A stretch of DNA of 64,000 bases from Stenogyne calaminthoides (GCA_037126765.1 JBBCBC010000002.1:18321853-18385852); one strand, 5' to 3'; counted from the stretch's first letter, positions 11,984 to 23,700 are shown. Notes: generated from the letters alone by a model not told the origin. Translations and numbers: made by a program.

Positions 11984-13649
11984 TGTTGGGATATTTTAGT
12001 TTTGATGAATTATGTCAAAACATTATTAACTTGTGTTATTCAAACTAATTTACAGATAACAAGTTGAGGGGGAACGAAAGAACAAGTTGAGGGGGAACTC
12101 ACGGAATCAGAAGTAGATGATCGAGATCAGACGAGGCTGCAGACGAGACTGATCGAGAGCAAATGAGTTAGATGAGTTCAGAGTTAAACTGATGAGTCAG
12201 GCAAATCAAGAGAAGAAAAGTTAAGCCAAACCGATCGTAAGATCGATGATGTAAATGCACTGGGATCGATGATAAGAAGAGCGTGCAAGTCGATCGTAAA
12301 GAAACCCACCGTAAGATCGTAAGAGAAGGTTGCAGATCGTAAGAGGAGCAGATGAGATCGACGAGATCGACGTGATCGAGATCGATATGAAGATGAGCAG
12401 ATGATCAAGATCGACGCGGATTGAGATCGATGCGATAAACCCGATATGCTAACCTCGATGTAATCGACCGATGCTATCCCCGAGACGCCGAATCGAAGAT
12501 TTGATGATCCGACAACCGAGCCGATCGATCGCAAAGAAGAAATCGATAGCTCGAAGTCAAAGTAACTCCAAGGTCGGGATGTCAAATTGAGAACCGAACT
12601 CGGTCACACTGAAAGTGTCAAGATGCCTGATCAGACAAGGTCCGCTGAAGAGAAGTCTGTTGAATCAAGAACCCTGAGTAACCTGAAGACTCAGAGAATC
12701 CTGAATGATTCCAAGGCGAGGAATCTGAGGAATATAAAATTAGAATCACCGACGTGGACCAATGAGAGGAAGACAACCCGATCTGGAAAAGTGCAGAGAC
12801 TTCAGAGAATAGTATGGATTTGAATGTGATTCTCTCCAACGGTAACATTCAAATCCACACTATAAATACAAGTTCTTCCTTCATTATCAAGTGTGGATGT
12901 GTGGAGAAGATAGCGCACGAGATGCTACAGAGCCAAAGAGAGTTATATCCAAAGCATTCCCACCCTAGAACACAAGTCTGTAGATATACATATATATTCA
13001 AAGAGTGTTCTAGAACCCAACCTAAGCAACCCACGATGTATCCTAGGCTTAGAGAGATTTTCCCAACCTTAGCATTGAGGCTAAACCATTGTAAGGGAAA
13101 ATCTCACCATAGTTGGAGAACAACCCCAAACCCAAACCCATTCTCGTAAGAGATAAGTAGTGGTGAATTGAGGTAGTTGTTAGGCAATCCCGAGTGAGGG
13201 TGATAAGTCCCGAAGGAGTGTGAACTCGTTAAACATCTAAGAGGCGAGCCCGAGAGGGTGATAAGTCCAGTTTGAGTTAGTAAACTACAGAGGTAGTCAG
13301 AAAACTCAAGGTCGGGTTGAATAAGTAAACTACGCGGAGTAGTCAGAAAGCTCAGGGCCGAGTTGAGTAAGTAAACTACCCGAGGTAGTCAGAAAACTCA
13401 AGAAGTGTTTGAAGGAATTTCCCTAGGAACAGGGAGAGTGGATGTAGGAGCTTGAGTCTCCGAACCACTATACATTGTTGTGTTGTTTACTGCTTTATGT
13501 TCTTATCTTGTCATACGCATTCGATTATAAGCATAACACAACACATGAGCTTAAAAGTGAAAAATCTGTAATCACTCTACCCTCACCCCTGTTTTTGTAT
13601 GCATTTCATGATTATTCCGCATTTCATGGGTTTTCCACCGGGCCTATCA
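11984..13649 (+). repeat. Tandem LTR unit 1 of compact family (nested)
   Basis: It starts TGTTGGGATATTTTAG and ends GGGCCTATCA, 1666 bp. The left flank is the TSD TATAG (11979-11983), repeated after unit 3 (16979-16983). It contains two TTGAGGGGGAAC purine blocks (12064-12075, 12087-12098), a hairpin and TATA box (12815-12868), and repeats of about 43 bp near 13270-13400. A 111-residue frame at 12814-13149 recurs identically in unit 3 but matches nothing I know, and I treat it as a by-product of LTR identity. Confidence 0.88.
12815..12868 (+). promoter_or_regulatory. LTR promoter: inverted repeat plus TATA box (unit 1)
   Basis: Perfect 13-bp arms (12815-12827 and 12845-12857, TGGATTTGAATGT against its complement) enclose a 17-nt loop and stand 3 bp upstream of TATAAATA (12861-12868). 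The same block is present in all five LTRs of this family in the window. The TATA box presumably sets the U3/R transcription start; the role of the hairpin is unknown. Confidence 0.65.
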
Positions 13650-13651
13650 AC

Positions 13652-15319
13652 TGTTGGGATATTTTAGTTTTGATGAATTATGCCAAAACATTATCAACTT
13701 GTGTTATTCAAGCTAATTTCGTATAAAAGTTGAGGGGAACGAAAGAACAAGTTGAGGGGGAACTCACGGAATCAGAAGTAGATGATCGAGATCAGACGAG
13801 GCTACAGACGAGACTGATCGAGATCAAATGAGTTAGATGAGTTCAGAGTTAAACTGATGAGCTGTGCAAATCAGAAGAGAAGAAAAGCTAAGCCAACCGA
13901 TCAAGATCGATGACTGGAAATGCACCGAACGATGATCAAGAGCGCATAAGTCGATCGTAAAGAAACCGACCGTAAGATCAAGAGAAGGTTGCAGATCAGA
14001 AGAGGAGCAGATGAGACTGATCGAGATCAGACGTGATCGAGATCAGATATGAAGATGAGCAGATGATCAAGATCAGACGTGATTGAGATCAGATGCGATA
14101 AACCTGATATGCTAACCTGATGTAATCGATTGATGCTATCCCGAGATCCGAATCAAGATTTGATGATCCGATCGGTCGAATGATCGGATCGAGCAAAGAA
14201 GAAATCGGATAGCTTTGAGTCAAAGTAACTCGAGGTCGGGATGTCCGAATTCAGAGAATCGAACTCGGTCGACTGAGTGTCAAGATGCCCGATCGATAAG
14301 GTCCGCCAAGAGAAGTCTCTTTGAATCAAGAACCCTGAGTAACCTGAAGACTCAGAGAATCCTGAATGATTCCAAGGCGAGGAATCTGAGGAATATAACC
14401 GTTAGAATCAGCTGATGTGGACCAATGAGAGGAAGACAACCAGTCTGGAAAAGCTGCCAGAACTTCATAGAGAATAGTATGGATTTGAATGTGATTCTCT
14501 CCAACGGTAACATTCAAATCCACACTATAAATACAAGTTCTTCCTTCATTATCAAGTGTGGATGTGTGGAGAAGATAGCGCACGAGATGCTACAGAGCCA
14601 AAGAGAGTTATATCCAAAGCATTCCCACCCTAGAACACAAGTCTGTAGATATACATATATATTCAAAGAGTGTTCTAGAACCCAACCTAAGCAACCCACG
14701 ATGTATCCTAAAGCTTAGAGAGATTTTCCCAACCTTAGCATTGAGGCTAAACCATTGTAAGGGAAAATCTCACCATAGTTGGAGAACAACCCCAAACCCA
14801 AACCCATTCTCGTAAGAGATAAGTAGTGGTGAATTGAGGTAGTTGTTAGGCAATCCCGAGTGAGGGTGATAAGTCCCGAAGGAGTGTGAACTCGTTAAAC
14901 ATCTAAGAGGCGAGCCCGAGAGGGTGATAAGTCCAGTTTGAGTTAGTAAACCTGAGGAGGTAGTCGTAAAAACTCAAGGTCGGGTTGAGTAAGTAAACTA
15001 CGCGGAGTAGTCAGAAAGCTCAGGGCCGAGTTGAGTAAGTAAACTACCCGAGGTAGTCAGAAAACTAAGAAGTGGTTGAAGGAATTTCCCTAGGAACCAG
15101 GGAGAGTGGATGTAGGAGCTTGAGTCTCCGAACCACTATACATTGTTGTGTTGTTTACTGCTTTATGTTCTTATCTTGTCATACGCATTCGATTATAAGC
15201 ATAACACAACACATGAGCTTAAAAGTGAAAAATCTGTAATCACTCTACCCTCACTTTTTGTTTTTTGTATGCATTTCATGATTATTCCGCATTTCATGGG
15301 TTTTCCACCGGGCCTATCA
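13652..15319 (+). repeat. Tandem LTR unit 2 of compact family
   Basis: 1668 bp, same termini as unit 1, separated from it by only AC (13650-13651). It keeps the hairpin/TATA block at 14480-14533. In its U3 (about 13790-14290) it retains many CAG/CTG-containing words that are altered in units 1 and 3. Confidence 0.88.
14480..14533 (+). promoter_or_regulatory. LTR promoter: inverted repeat plus TATA box (unit 2)
   Basis: Arms at 14480-14492 and 14510-14522, TATAAATA at 14526-14533; identical layout to unit 1. Confidence 0.65.
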
Positions 15320-15321
15320 AC

Positions 15322-16978
15322 TGTTGGGATATTTTAGTTTTGATGAATTATGCCAAAACATTATCAACTTGTGTTATTCAAGCTAATTTACAGATAACAA
15401 GTTGAGGGGGAACGAAAGAACAAGTTGAGGGGAACTCACGGAATCGAAGTAGATGATCGAGATCGACGAGGCTCTGATTTAGACCGATCGAGATCAAATG
15501 AGTTAGATGAGTTCGAGTTAAACCGATGAATCAGGCAAATCGAAGAGAAGAAAAGCTAAGCCGGTGATCGGAAGATCGGATGACTGTAATGCACTGATCG
15601 ATGATCAAGAGCGCATAAGCCGATCGTAAAGAAAACCACCGTAAGATCGTAAGAGAAGGTTGCGTAGATCGGAAGAGGAATAGTATGAGACCGACGAGAT
15701 CGACGTGATCGAGATCAGATATGAAGATGAGCAGATGATCAAGATCAGACGTGATTGAGATCAGATGCGATAAACCTGATATGCTAACCTGATGTAATCG
15801 ACTGATGCTATCCCGAGATGTCAATCGAAGATTTGATGATCCGATCACCGAAATGATCGAAAAAGCAAAGAAGAAATCAGATAGCCTGAGTCAAAGTAAC
15901 TCGAGGTCGATGTCCGAACCAGAGAATCGAACTCACCGGCTCGAGTGTAAGATGCTCGACGACAAGGTCCGCCAAGAGAAGTCTCTTTGAATCAAGAACC
16001 CTGAGTAACCTGAAGACTCAGAGAATCCTGAATGATTCCAAGGCGAGGAATCTGAGGAATATAACCGTTAGAATCAGCTGACGTGGACCAATGAGAGGAA
16101 GACAACCAGTCTGGAAAAGCTGCAGAACTTACAGAGAATAGTATGGATTTGAATGTGATTCTCTCCAACGGTAACATTCAAATCCACACTATAAATACAA
16201 GTTCTTCCTTCATTATCAAGTGTGGATGTGTGGAGAAGATAGCGCACGAGATGCTACAGAGCCAAAGAGAGTTATATCCAAAGCATTCCCACCCTAGAAC
16301 ACAAGTCTGTAGATATACATATATATTCAAAGAGTGTTCTAGAACCCAACCTAAGCAACCCACGATGTATCCTAGGCTTAGAGAGATTTTCCCAACCTTA
16401 GCATTGAGGCTAAACCATTGTAAGGGAAAATCTCACCATAGTTGGAGAACAACCCCAAACCCAAACCCATTCTCGTAAGAGATAAGTAGTGGTGAATTGA
16501 GGTAGTTGTTAGGCAATCCCGAGTGAGGGTGATAAGTCCCGAAGGAGTGTGAACTCGTTAAACATCTAAGAGGCGAGCCCGAGAGGGTGATAAGTCCAGT
16601 TTGAGTTAGTAAACTACAGAGGTAGTCAGAAAACTCAAGGTCGGGTTGAGTAAGTAAACTACGCGGAGTAGTCAGAAAGCTCAGGGCCGAGTTGAGTAAG
16701 TAAACTACCCGAGGTAGTCAGAAAACTCAAGAAGTGTTTGAAGGAATTTCCCTAGGAACAGGGAGAGTGGATGTAGGAGCTTGAGTCTCCGAACCACTAT
16801 ACATTGTTGTGTTGTTTACTGCTTTATGTTCTTATCTTGTCATACGCATTCGATTATAAGCATAACACAACACATGAGCTTAAAAGTGAAAAATCTGTAA
16901 TCACTCTGCCCTCACCCCTGTTTTTGTATGCATTTCATGATTATTCCGCATTTCATGGGTTTTCCACCGGGCCTATCA
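15322..16978 (+). repeat. Tandem LTR unit 3 of compact family
   Basis: 1657 bp, same termini, separated from unit 2 by AC (15320-15321) and followed directly by the right TSD TATAG (16979-16983). The R/U5 half is nearly identical to unit 1; the U3 half is patchily diverged. The hairpin/TATA block is at 16144-16197. Confidence 0.88.
16144..16197 (+). promoter_or_regulatory. LTR promoter: inverted repeat plus TATA box (unit 3)
   Basis: Arms at 16144-16156 and 16174-16186, TATAAATA at 16190-16197; identical layout to unit 1. Confidence 0.65.
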
Positions 16979-17349
16979 TATAGCACACTACCTGATTTGA
17001 TATTGCATACATATTCTGAGTCTAGATCAGTTTTTGCATTAAGCATCTGATCTGATCAGCTTGACACTTTGTCATCTGATTGAAAACAGACAAGCAGAAT
17101 TTGATTCTCTTAAACTGGTTTTTCACACGGGTTAAAACTAGCTTCCGCACATCAGTTAAACTGATAGACACCAAACTGATCTGCCATCAGGCGATCAATA
17201 AGTTTGATATCAGTCCAAACTGATTCACACGCACTCTGATCGGGCAACTTGCTTTCACACCTGATCTTGCACAAAAGTTTTCAGAAGTCTATTCACCCCT
17301 CCCCTCTAGACTTCTGCCCTCACGAAACCCATTCGGGACCTACAGTATA

Positions 17350-17921
17350 GATGAAACATTACTTTAATTATACTATTTTAATAATTAAATAAAACTAAAG
17401 TAAAGTTATAATTGAATATAAATTTAAAATGAATGAAAAATATGTAGCTTATAACTATTAAGTAAAATAATAAAATAAAATATGGAACAAAATTGAATAA
17501 ATTAAAATATTGCAGATAAAACTAAGGTAAAATTATAATTAAAGATAAATTTTTTTAAAAATATATATAGCATATAATTATTAAGTAAATTTATAAAATA
17601 AAAGAAATAAAAAATGGATCGAAATTGAACAAATTTAAAGATTACAAAGTAAAAAGGTTAAAAGATAAAATTCATGACCTCAATCCCAAAATGTTTCTCA
17701 ACCCCAAGCCACTTTTTAATATAATATATAAAAAGTAGTTATTAATTAAATTTACAAAATTTAAAATAAAATTAAAAAATAAAAGAAATGACGAAATTGA
17801 ACAAAGTAAAAAGTGGCAGGGGTAAAAGGGTTCGAAAATGTTTCTCAACCCCAAGCCACTTTTTAATATAATATAGAAAAAGTTGTTATTAATTAAATTT
17901 ACAAAATTCAAAATAAAATAA
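17350..17921. repeat. AT-rich spacer with duplicated ~149-bp unit left of CACTA
   Basis: No gene. Two direct copies start at about 17688 and 17837, sharing AAAATGTTTCTCAACCCCAA then GCCACTTTTTAATATAATATA and an AATTAAATTTACAAAATT tail. A degenerate third version, mixed with minisatellite monomers, seems to lie at about 26340-26480 beyond the array. A minus-strand frame across it (17672-17911) is an AT-rich artefact. Confidence 0.55.
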
Positions 17922-18401
17922 CACTACAAAAAATGAGGGTTTTAACGACGGTTTTTAGCGACGGTATCTAGTACCGTCGATAATTGCGACGGTTTTGTCG
18001 ACGGTTCAGGTCAGACAGTCAAAGTCCTCGATTTAGCGACGGTTTAGCAACGGTTTTCAAAATTGTTGCCAGTAGCGACGGTTCTTTCGAATCAGGTTGA
18101 GTCGAGTTGAAACGGGTCACTTAGCTATGGTTTATCGACGGTTTGAAACCGTCGCTAAGTCGCGTACGAGACACGTGGCGACTCGGCACTTGGCCCACCG
18201 CACCAAGGGCGGTTAGTGACGGTTTTTTAAAAAGCAGTCGCTAAATCTGATTATATAAGTTCATGACCTTTTCTGCGATTTTTTTTCACAAATTAGAGTC
18301 GTCTCGCACTGCTCGTTAAATCGATTCGTTGTTGCCGTCCTGAGCATTCCTCCCATTAGACGATAATCGTAACATTGCACTCTTCATTTCGATTATTTAA
18401 A

Positions 18402-18469
18402 TATATATATATTAATATATAATTTCGAAATATATATATTTTGAAATTATATATTAATATATATATATT
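18402..18469. repeat. Long AT palindrome inside CACTA leader
   Basis: The sequence ATATATATATTAATATATAA then TTTCGAAATATATA is followed by its near-complement, ending ATTAATATATATATATTA. It could form a cruciform. Related AT-rich words continue to 18600. Confidence 0.45.
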
Positions 18470-19014
18470 AGAAATTATTTGTATATATTATATTAGATTA
18501 ATTCGAAATGTGCATGTTATATATATTATAAATTATTTGTATACATTAGATATATAGTATTACTTGTATATGCATGTTAAATTCGAAATGTGCTTGTTAG
18601 AAATTAGACTAGTTAGATATTATAATTGTTAGAATTGTTAGATTGTTGGTTGAATAGGATGAGTTTAAAATAATACAGTCGAAACTCTGTCGAAATTATT
18701 TGTAAATATTAGATAATATTACTTATATATACATGTTAAATTAGTTTTATAGTATTACTTGTATATGCGTGTTAAATTAGTTTTATAGTATTACTTATAT
18801 ATGCATGTTTAATTAGTTTAGCTAGTCTAGTTAGAAATTAGACTAGTTAGATATTATAATTGTTAGAATTGTTAGATTGTTGGTTGAATAGGATGGGTTT
18901 AAAATAATACAGTCCAAACTCTGTCAAAATTTAGGCGCAATTTTAATTAATTAATTAATAGTTTTAATTAAGTAATTTATGTCAAATGACATTCATATTT
19001 TTTATATAATGCAG

Positions 19015-20208
19015 ATGAGTACTACTGGTAGTGGTCGCTGCAGCGGCAACGACGGCGGCCGAGGCAACGGCGGTGGTCGAGGCGAAGGTAGTGTTCCTCA
19101 GAGCACTAGGAGGAAGAGGATCCTTCGACCGATGGTGAACGTGCACCCACCCGCCCCCGTCGGGTCCAGCTCGCAGAACCCGCCACCAACATGGGCATCT
19201 CCAGGAGGGTCGAGCTCAGGTTCGACCTCTGTTCATCGTGGCTCGACACCCAATGCTCGTTTAACGATCGACTTGAGAGCGGGAAAGTGAGTTATAATTT
19301 ACTTTTATTTATTAATTTGTTTAGTTATACAGTTAATTATTTAATTATACTTATTAATTTTTTATAATGTTGTATCAGCATCATACCCGGTCACGAGGCT
19401 GCCGCTATAGTCACCAGTTCCATCTTGCGAGTTGGAATTGCCATGGGGGCCCAAAGCTGGAAAGACGTGCCTGAATCCCACCGCCAACTCTACTTCGATG
19501 AGTTTAGGGTACGTACAATAATTAATTACTAAAAGTATTCATAATAATTTATTTTAATTTAATACAATAAAGTTTGTGTTAATAAAATTCAGAAACAGAC
19601 GAAGTGGGGAGAGGATAGGACCCCGGCCAATTTTTATCGTCCGTTCAAAAAGCTTGCCCAAGTCCGGTACAAAGACTTGTTGTATAGGTGGCACGCCGCG
19701 TGGAAGGATGAAGGGCTGGATATGACGGATGACATGGATCCTGGCGTCTGGGAGTCGATTGTGGCTGTGTGGAGCGATCACCTTATCGGGAGATGTCTTG
19801 GGAAGAATCGCCAAAAACCGTATTATGAGCAAAGCGGAGAGGATGGGGGCGTCGTTGTGCATAAGGTCGGACCCCGGTCGATTCTGGAGCACCAAATGGC
19901 AGAAGTAAGTAATTAAAACATATTAATATTTAATTCTACAAGTTCATAATTAATTTTAATACTTGTATTTGTTAACAGAAACTACGGCTTGGACGCTCTC
20001 TGGACGCTCTGGAGACGTTGGCACTCGGCCACCCCTACGAAGAGGAGACAAGGACCTCCACCTACCACCGTAGCACCCACGTGCACGTAAGTAATTTAAT
20101 TATAATATTGTAATTTAATTATAATCATGTATATAATATTTTTTTTTACAGTGCGAGAAAATTACTAACTTGCTCTCGGTGATGATAATCCACCATCGAT
20201 TAATTTAA
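19015..20208 (+). CDS. En/Spm transposase-like protein (Transposase_24 type), partial
   Basis: I read five exons with GT-AG borders: 19015-19286, 19379-19508, 19593-19904, 19979-20086 and 20152-20208. The frame is continuous for 274 codons through exon 4. The N-terminus is a Gly/Ser/Arg/Pro-rich tail (RCSGNDGGRGNGGG). Exons 2-4 carry the family-like core: MGAQSWKDVPESHRQLYFDEF, then KWGEDRTPANFYRPFKKLAQ and YEQSGEDGG. This is the plant CACTA-associated protein family (PF03004, by recall of its motifs). Exon 5 encodes CEKITNLLSV then stops after about 18 codons, so the C-terminal half is lost or displaced. The start was chosen at the ATG directly after a good acceptor (GCAG at 19011-19014). 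Likely non-functional alone. Confidence 0.7.
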
Positions 20209-20740
20209 TCTCATGTATATAGCCGGGTCCTTGGAAAAAAAAATTATAACTGTCTCAAATCATAATAGATAGAAAATATAACCCTACTCAGAACCGCTTG
20301 ACCTCGTGATAGAAAAGGAAAAATATATAGAAAGGCGGTGTGATAGAGCTCGCGAGAAGAAAATCAACGGAATTGTTTAAAAGCATCCTCTGCCATTCAA
20401 ATGGGTTGCTCCATAAGGCGGTTGTTTAGTGGCCTGGTTGTTTGATGATGATAATCCACCACCTGTTCGATTAATTTGAATCGGTGATCTATGATTAAAT
20501 GGAAGCGGCACCCGATGGTGGCGGTGGTGGTGGTGGTCCTTGGGTTGATAATTTGTTTATTTCTACTAATTTGGGAGATAATGAAGATGATTATTATCCT
20601 TGTTTAGATGATTGGAGGATAATTTGTACAAAAAAGTATTTTTTTTTATTATTACTTGTTAACTTTTAAATTAACTTTTTTTAATTTTTATTAAATAAAT
20701 TATGTATGCTAATGTTTATATAGTTTATTTTTCTATTGTT
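20209..20740. other. Spacer with short GGT-rich open frame
   Basis: A 56-residue frame at 20499-20669 (MEAAPDGGGGGGGPWVDNLF then ISTNLGDNEDDYYPCLDDWR) recurs in altered form at 21779-21960. I do not recognise it. GATGATAATCCACCA words at about 20181 and 20448 show that the region contains further small duplications. Confidence 0.4.
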
Positions 20741-23700
20741 TATTTTTAAAAGAAAATTATAACTTATTTAGATAGAAAAATATAATTTGTTTAAATAAAA
20801 ATTATAACATGTTTAGAGAGAAAAGTATTACTTGATTAAATAGAAAAGTATAACTTGTTTAGAAAAAGTATTACTTGATTAAATAGAAAAGTATAACTTG
20901 TTTAAATAGAAAAGTATAACTTGTTTAAAGAAAATATTACTTGATTAAATAGAAAAGTATAACTTGTTTAGATAGAAAAGTATAACTTGTTTAAAGAAAA
21001 AAGTATTTTGATTAAATAAAAAATTATAACTTGTTTAGATAGAAAAGTATAACTTGTTTTAAAGAAAAGTATTACTTGATTAAATAGAAAAGTATAACTT
21101 GTTTAAAGAAAAGTATTACTTGATTAAATAGAAAAGTATAACTTGTTTAGATAGAAAAGTATAACTTTAAAGAAAAGTATTACTTGATTAAATAGAAAAA
21201 GTATAACTTGTTTAGATAGAAAAGTATAACTTGTTTAAATAGAAAAGTATAACTTGTTTAGATAGAAATGTATAACTTGTTTTAAAAGAAAAGTATTACT
21301 TGATTAAATAAAAAAGTATAACATGTTTAGATGAACAAGTATAACTTGTTTTAAAACTTGTTTAGATAAAATGTATAACTTGTTTAAAAGAAAATTATTA
21401 CTTGATTAAATGGTATAACTTGTTTAAATAGAAAAGTATAACTTGTTTAAAAGAAAAGTATTACTTGATTAAATAGAAAACGTATAACTTGTTTAGATAA
21501 AAAAGTATAACTTGTTTAAAAGAAAAGTATTACTTGTAAATAGAAAAATATAATTTGTTTTACAAAATATAACTTGTTTAAATAGAAAAATAACTTGTTT
21601 AGACAGAAAAGTATAACTTGATTAAATAGAAAAGTATAACTTGATTAGATAGAAAAGTCGATAACTTGTTTAAATAGAAAAGTATTGGTGGTGATTAAAT
21701 GGTATAACTTGTTTAAATGGCGATGGCGATTTAAATGGAAACTTGTTTAAATAGGTATAACTTGTTTAAAAGAAAAATGATGGTGGCGGTGGTGGTGGTG
21801 GTGGCTTGGATTATATCGGTGACTTCCTACTTGATAATTTGTTTATTTCTACTAATTTGGGAGATGATGAAGATGATTATTATCCGAATCAGTGATTGGA
21901 GGGATAATTTGTACAATTTACTCTGTTTTTTTTTTTTATTATTACTTGTTCATCGACACTTTTTTTTAATTTTTATTGTAAATTATGTATGCCTAATGTT
22001 TATATCGTTTATTTTTTTCTATTGTTTATTTTTAAAGAAAATTATAACTTATTTAGATAGAAAAATATAATTTGTTTAAATAAAAAATTATAACATGTTT
22101 AGAGAGAAAAGTATTACTTGATTAAATAGAAAAGTATAACTTGTTTAGATAGAAAAGTATTACTTGATTAAATAGAAAAGTATAACTTGTTTAAATAGAA
22201 AAGTATAACTTGTTTAAAGAAAAGTATTACTTGATTAAATAGAAAAGTATAACTTGTTTAGATAGAAAAGTATAACTTGTTTAAAGAAAAGTATTACTTG
22301 ATTAAATAAAAAATTATAACTTGTTTAGATAGAAAAGTATAACTTGTTTAAAGAAAAGTATTACTTGATTAAATAGAAAAGTATAACTTGTTTAAAGAAA
22401 AGTATTACTTGATTAAATAGAAAAGTATAACTTGTTTAGATAGAAAAGTATAACTTCTTTAAAGAAAAGTATTACTTGATTAAATAGAAAAGTATAACTT
22501 GTTTAGATAGAAAAGTATAACTTGTTTAAATAGAAAAGTATAACTTGTTTAGATAGAAATGTATAACTTGTTTAAAGAAAAGTATTACTTGATTAAATAA
22601 AAAAGTATAACATGTTTAGATAGACAAGTATAACTTGTTTAAAAAGAAAAGTAAAACTTGTTTAGATAGAAATGTATAACTTGTTTAAAGAAAATTATTA
22701 CTTGATTAAATAGAAAAGTATAACTTGTTTAAATAGAAAAGTATAACTTGTTTAAAGAAAAGTATTACTTGATTAAATAGAAACGTATAACTTGTTTAGA
22801 TAAAAAAGTATAACTTGTTTAAAGAAAAGTATTACTTGATTAAATAGAAAAGTATAACTTGTTAAATAGAAAAATATAATTTGTTTAAATACAAAAATAT
22901 AACTTGTTTAAATAGAAAAGTATAACTTGTTTAGATAGAAAAGTATAACTTGATTAAATAGAAAAGTATAACTTGATTAGATAGAAAAGTATTACTTGAT
23001 TAAATAGAAAAGTATAACTTGTTTAGATAGAAAAGTATTACTTGATAAATAGAAAAGTATAACTTGTTTAAATAGAAAAGTATAACTTGTTTAAAGAAAA
23101 GTATTACTTGATTAAATAGAAAAGTATAACTTGTTTAAAGAGAAAAGTATAACTTGTTTAAAGAAAAGTATTACTTGATTAAATAGAAAAGTATAACTTG
23201 TTTAGATTTTAAAGAAAAGTATTACTTAATTAAATAGAAAAGTATAACTTGTTTAGATAGAAAAATATAACTTGTTTAAATAGAAAAGTATAACTTGTTT
23301 AGATAGAAATGTATAACTTGTTTAAAGAAAAGTATTACATGATTAAATAGAAAAGTATATCTTGTTTAAATAGAAAAGTATAACTTGTTTAAAGAAAAGT
23401 ATTACTTAATTAAATAGAAAAGTATAACTAGTTTAGATAGAAAAGTATTACTTGTTTAAATAAAAGTATTACTTGATTAAATAGAAAAGTATAACTTGTT
23501 AAATAGAAAAATATAACTTGTTTAAATAGAAAAATATAACTTGTTTAAATAGAAAAGTATAAATTGTTTAGATAGAAAAGTATTACTTGATTAAATAGAA
23601 AAATATAACTTGATTAGATAGAAAAGTATTACTTGATTAAATAGAAAAGTATAACTTGTTTAGATAGAAAAGTATTACTTGATTAAATAGAAAAGTATAA

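Larger units (their letters stand above)
10893..17344 (+). repeat. Solo LTR of SIRE-like family, TSD GTATA, split by nested LTR array
   Basis: It starts TGTTGGGAAATTTATAG and ends GGGACCTACA, matching the LTR at 210-1749 along its length. It is flanked by the 5-bp direct repeat GTATA (10888-10892 and 17345-17349), so it is an independent solo insertion and not the 3' LTR of the copia element to its left. The LTR parts are 10893-11983 and 16984-17344; the 5-kb interval between them is a nested insertion (11984-16978) with its own TSD. No PBS follows the right end. Confidence 0.88.
17922..20208 (+). mobile_element. CACTA (En/Spm) transposon, 5' portion
   Basis: The terminal sequence CACTACAAAAAATGAGGG starts at 17922, and the next 330 bp carry many copies of GCGACGGTTT in both orientations, the subterminal repeats to which En/Spm transposase binds. 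A spliced transposase-like gene begins at 19015. No right CACTA terminus (ending TTTGTAGTG) is found further right, so the element is truncated or has been disrupted by the minisatellite. The right limit given is where the reading frame ends, not a true boundary. Confidence 0.85.

Noticed and set aside
12814..13149. Conserved 111-residue open frame repeated in the tandem LTRs (also 16143-16478, shortened at 14425-14718)
   Set aside because: It lies in R/U5 of nearly identical LTR copies, starts inside the promoter hairpin, and overlaps an equally long antisense frame; conservation follows from copy identity.
210..17344. A single 17-kb copia element bounded by LTRs at both ends
   Set aside because: The right LTR has its own GTATA target duplication on both sides, and the sequence to its left is gypsy and non-coding rather than copia pol with a polypurine tract.
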